Of a stretch of DNA of 64,000 bases, positions 62,257 through 64,000 are shown one piece after another. The stretch spans positions 1,550,001 through 1,614,000 of the forward strand of contig JANUWF010000008.1 in assembly GCA_026120185.1 (NCBI GenBank). Reading direction: 5' to 3'. This DNA comes from Voacanga thouarsii (taxonomy: Eukaryota; Streptophyta; Magnoliopsida; Gentianales; Apocynaceae). The notes under the pieces were generated by a model. That model was not told where the DNA came from. It worked only from the letters and a program-made list of their open reading frames with translations, and searched no databases. The first letter of the stretch is position 1; every line of letters begins with the position of its first letter. Made by a program: the position numbers and the translations under genes.

Positions 62257-64000
62257 TGTATCTAACACCCCGCTACCTAGGCCCGCCAGGGCCGGGGGTG
62301 TCGCCCCGTCCAAAGGACAAGTGGTCTTTATAACTAGGTCACACAAATGAAATAGAGGAATATAAATGATACTTGAGCTTAAAATTTATTACATCCCAAA
62401 ATGAATATCAATCCAAGAATAAATCCCAAAATACCAAAAAACAAATTCGTAATAAAAATTTATCCACTCTCATCTCCCTAAAACATTACACAAAAATAAA
62501 TCATCAGAAAATCTTCCAAGCAAGCATGATCTAGCTACTGATCCCCACAGCAGGATCGACCTGAAATCATGGTAAAACGGTGATGATACAAAAATCTCAG
62601 TAAGTCCGTGTGTGTTTTGGGTGTTCAGTGAAATCAGTCCATGGATGCAAAGTATGATATCTTTACAAAAGATTTGTTGGCAAGCAATAAACATTAGTTA
62701 AAAGAAAGATTGGTGTTTTGGCTTTTCCAAGCATACATAATCAATAAAATCAACCACTCAAAATAAATGATTACGGGTTACCACACATTGGGGCCCATAT
62801 CCGGTCAGAATGCCGACACTTTGTGCAAATTGACAACAGGTAGGTGATCGGCCTACCGGGCAAGATACTCCTCCTTCTCTTTACCCAACAACAACTGGGT
62901 GTCCATTCCGGCAAAACACAGTCACTTGACTGAAATAAAACAAACTGCTAGCTCGGACCGGCACGACCTACTGGACTGACATCTCATCCGGGAAGGACTC
63001 ATCCCTCAGAAGTGGCCACCTACTACGGGACTTACCCTAACCCTTCAAAGACTAGCCCCAGCAGTCCACCCTTATTGAGTACTCAACGTAACGTATCTCA
63101 CTTGGGAAAAATGAACAAACACTGTTCCACTTGAATATGGCAATTAAGGGTTTCCAAAATCTTTGTCAAAAACAGTTTTAGAAAGAGTTTTAAGTTTGAG
63201 TAGATCTTCCTATTAATTTTCAAATGAATCATTTATCGGAAATAAAACAGGAGACAACCCTCAATTGCCTTTACAAAAATGTGTGTCCATGCACTCTATA
63301 TTTGGCTTGCCATAATTTAACACTTTTCATCAATCAGGTTTTATGCAGGAGCTTACCTGATCCTTGTTCACAACAATAGGTCTCCAACAGCTGACCTAAT
63401 CCCACATGGCAAAAACAAACCACAATCAATCTCAAGCCACAATCCATTTCCTCAATTTTAAATTAACTCCACTCACTACTATCATGACCCTAGTGTCCTA
63501 AGCTTAAAGGCCAAACAACAAGTAAATAGATTTGTAAGCTAAGGGTAATTTGATATTTAAAACAATCACTGTTTCGGGAAATAAGTACTAATAAGTTAAA
63601 GGTTTAAATATTTCTCAAAAAATTTTAGAGTTTATTTGATGATGAGTCTTAGGTGGTTTTTAGGAAAAATAATGATTTATTAATAATTTAGTTGTTAGAA
63701 AATAATTGATAGCCAAAATTAGTTAAAAATAAATTTAATGAGTCTTGCTTGATCAATAATAGATAAATTCTTAATAGGTTTTGATTAGAAGATAATAATT
63801 AAATTTTTAGTAATAAATATTTTACTAATTATAATTATTCCCATAAAAGGCTTTAATTGATTTCAATATTTTAAATAATATCTATATATTTTATTTTTCA
63901 AGCGAAATTATTATTTACTTGACTAAAATATCCCTTATATATATGATAGTCCAAATTTACCCTTCCTAGGGTTTTTTCAAAATTACTAGCAAAATTATAT
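62257..64000 (-). mobile_element. Probable Ty3/gypsy-type LTR end, partial
   Basis: Read on the minus strand, the segment ends in a GC-rich stretch finishing cggggtgttagataca, preceded by a possible polyadenylation-type region (gggatgtaataaa). This is the style of plant gypsy LTR 3' ends (ggggtgttaca). Composition changes sharply at 62,257, and moderately GC-rich tracts (62.79-63.06 kb) alternate with AT-rich ones. No coding domain, primer binding site or second LTR falls within the window, so the call rests on the terminus alone. Other mobile elements or a non-repeat intergenic region remain possible. A 74-codon minus frame at 62470-62694 is not recognised. Confidence 0.45.

Overview
The window is plant nuclear DNA, most likely from a flowering plant; the species cannot be fixed from the sequence. 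About 52 kb of the 64 kb is one AT-rich satellite with a monomer of about 271 bp, always in the same orientation. It runs off the left edge (1-958), is interrupted by a degenerate Ty1/copia LTR retrotransposon (959-10604), resumes, and ends near 61.9 kb. Roughly 190 monomers are present. No intact cellular gene, tRNA, rRNA or CRISPR array was seen.

The copia element reads left to right: a 2.05-kb 5' LTR (TG...CA ends), an initiator-Met-tRNA-type primer binding site, a 1.8-kb leader, gag with a damaged zinc knuckle, protease (DSGA), integrase (HHCC plus core), reverse transcriptase (YVDD), RNase H, a polypurine tract and a 3' LTR missing its last ~195 bp. Every coding domain is broken by frameshifts or stops, so it is a non-autonomous relic. 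No target-site duplication survives, and the right junction looks like a recombination scar with the satellite.

The satellite is a patchwork of higher-order repeats made by unequal exchange at several scales: a 3-mer (~800 bp, 45.6-47.2 kb), a 6-mer (~1.63 kb, 27.3-33.1 kb), a 7-mer pair (~1.88 kb, 42.3-45.1 kb), an 8-mer (~2.17 kb, 57.0-61.4 kb), 10-mers (~2.70-2.71 kb, 10.7-15.2 and 22.2-27.3 kb), and an almost identical ~3.96-kb block repeated 15.84 kb apart (34.94-38.91 and 50.79-54.75 kb). Monomers often differ by C-to-T or G-to-A changes at CpG sites, which suggests methylated heterochromatin.

The right edge (61.87-61.98 kb) is a degenerate monomer leading into about 280 bp of unclassified DNA. 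From about 62,257 to the window end lies sequence resembling the end of a Ty3/gypsy-type LTR on the minus strand. The many short reading frames in the satellite look like by-products of the repeat: the period is not a multiple of three, so no frame continues through successive monomers.
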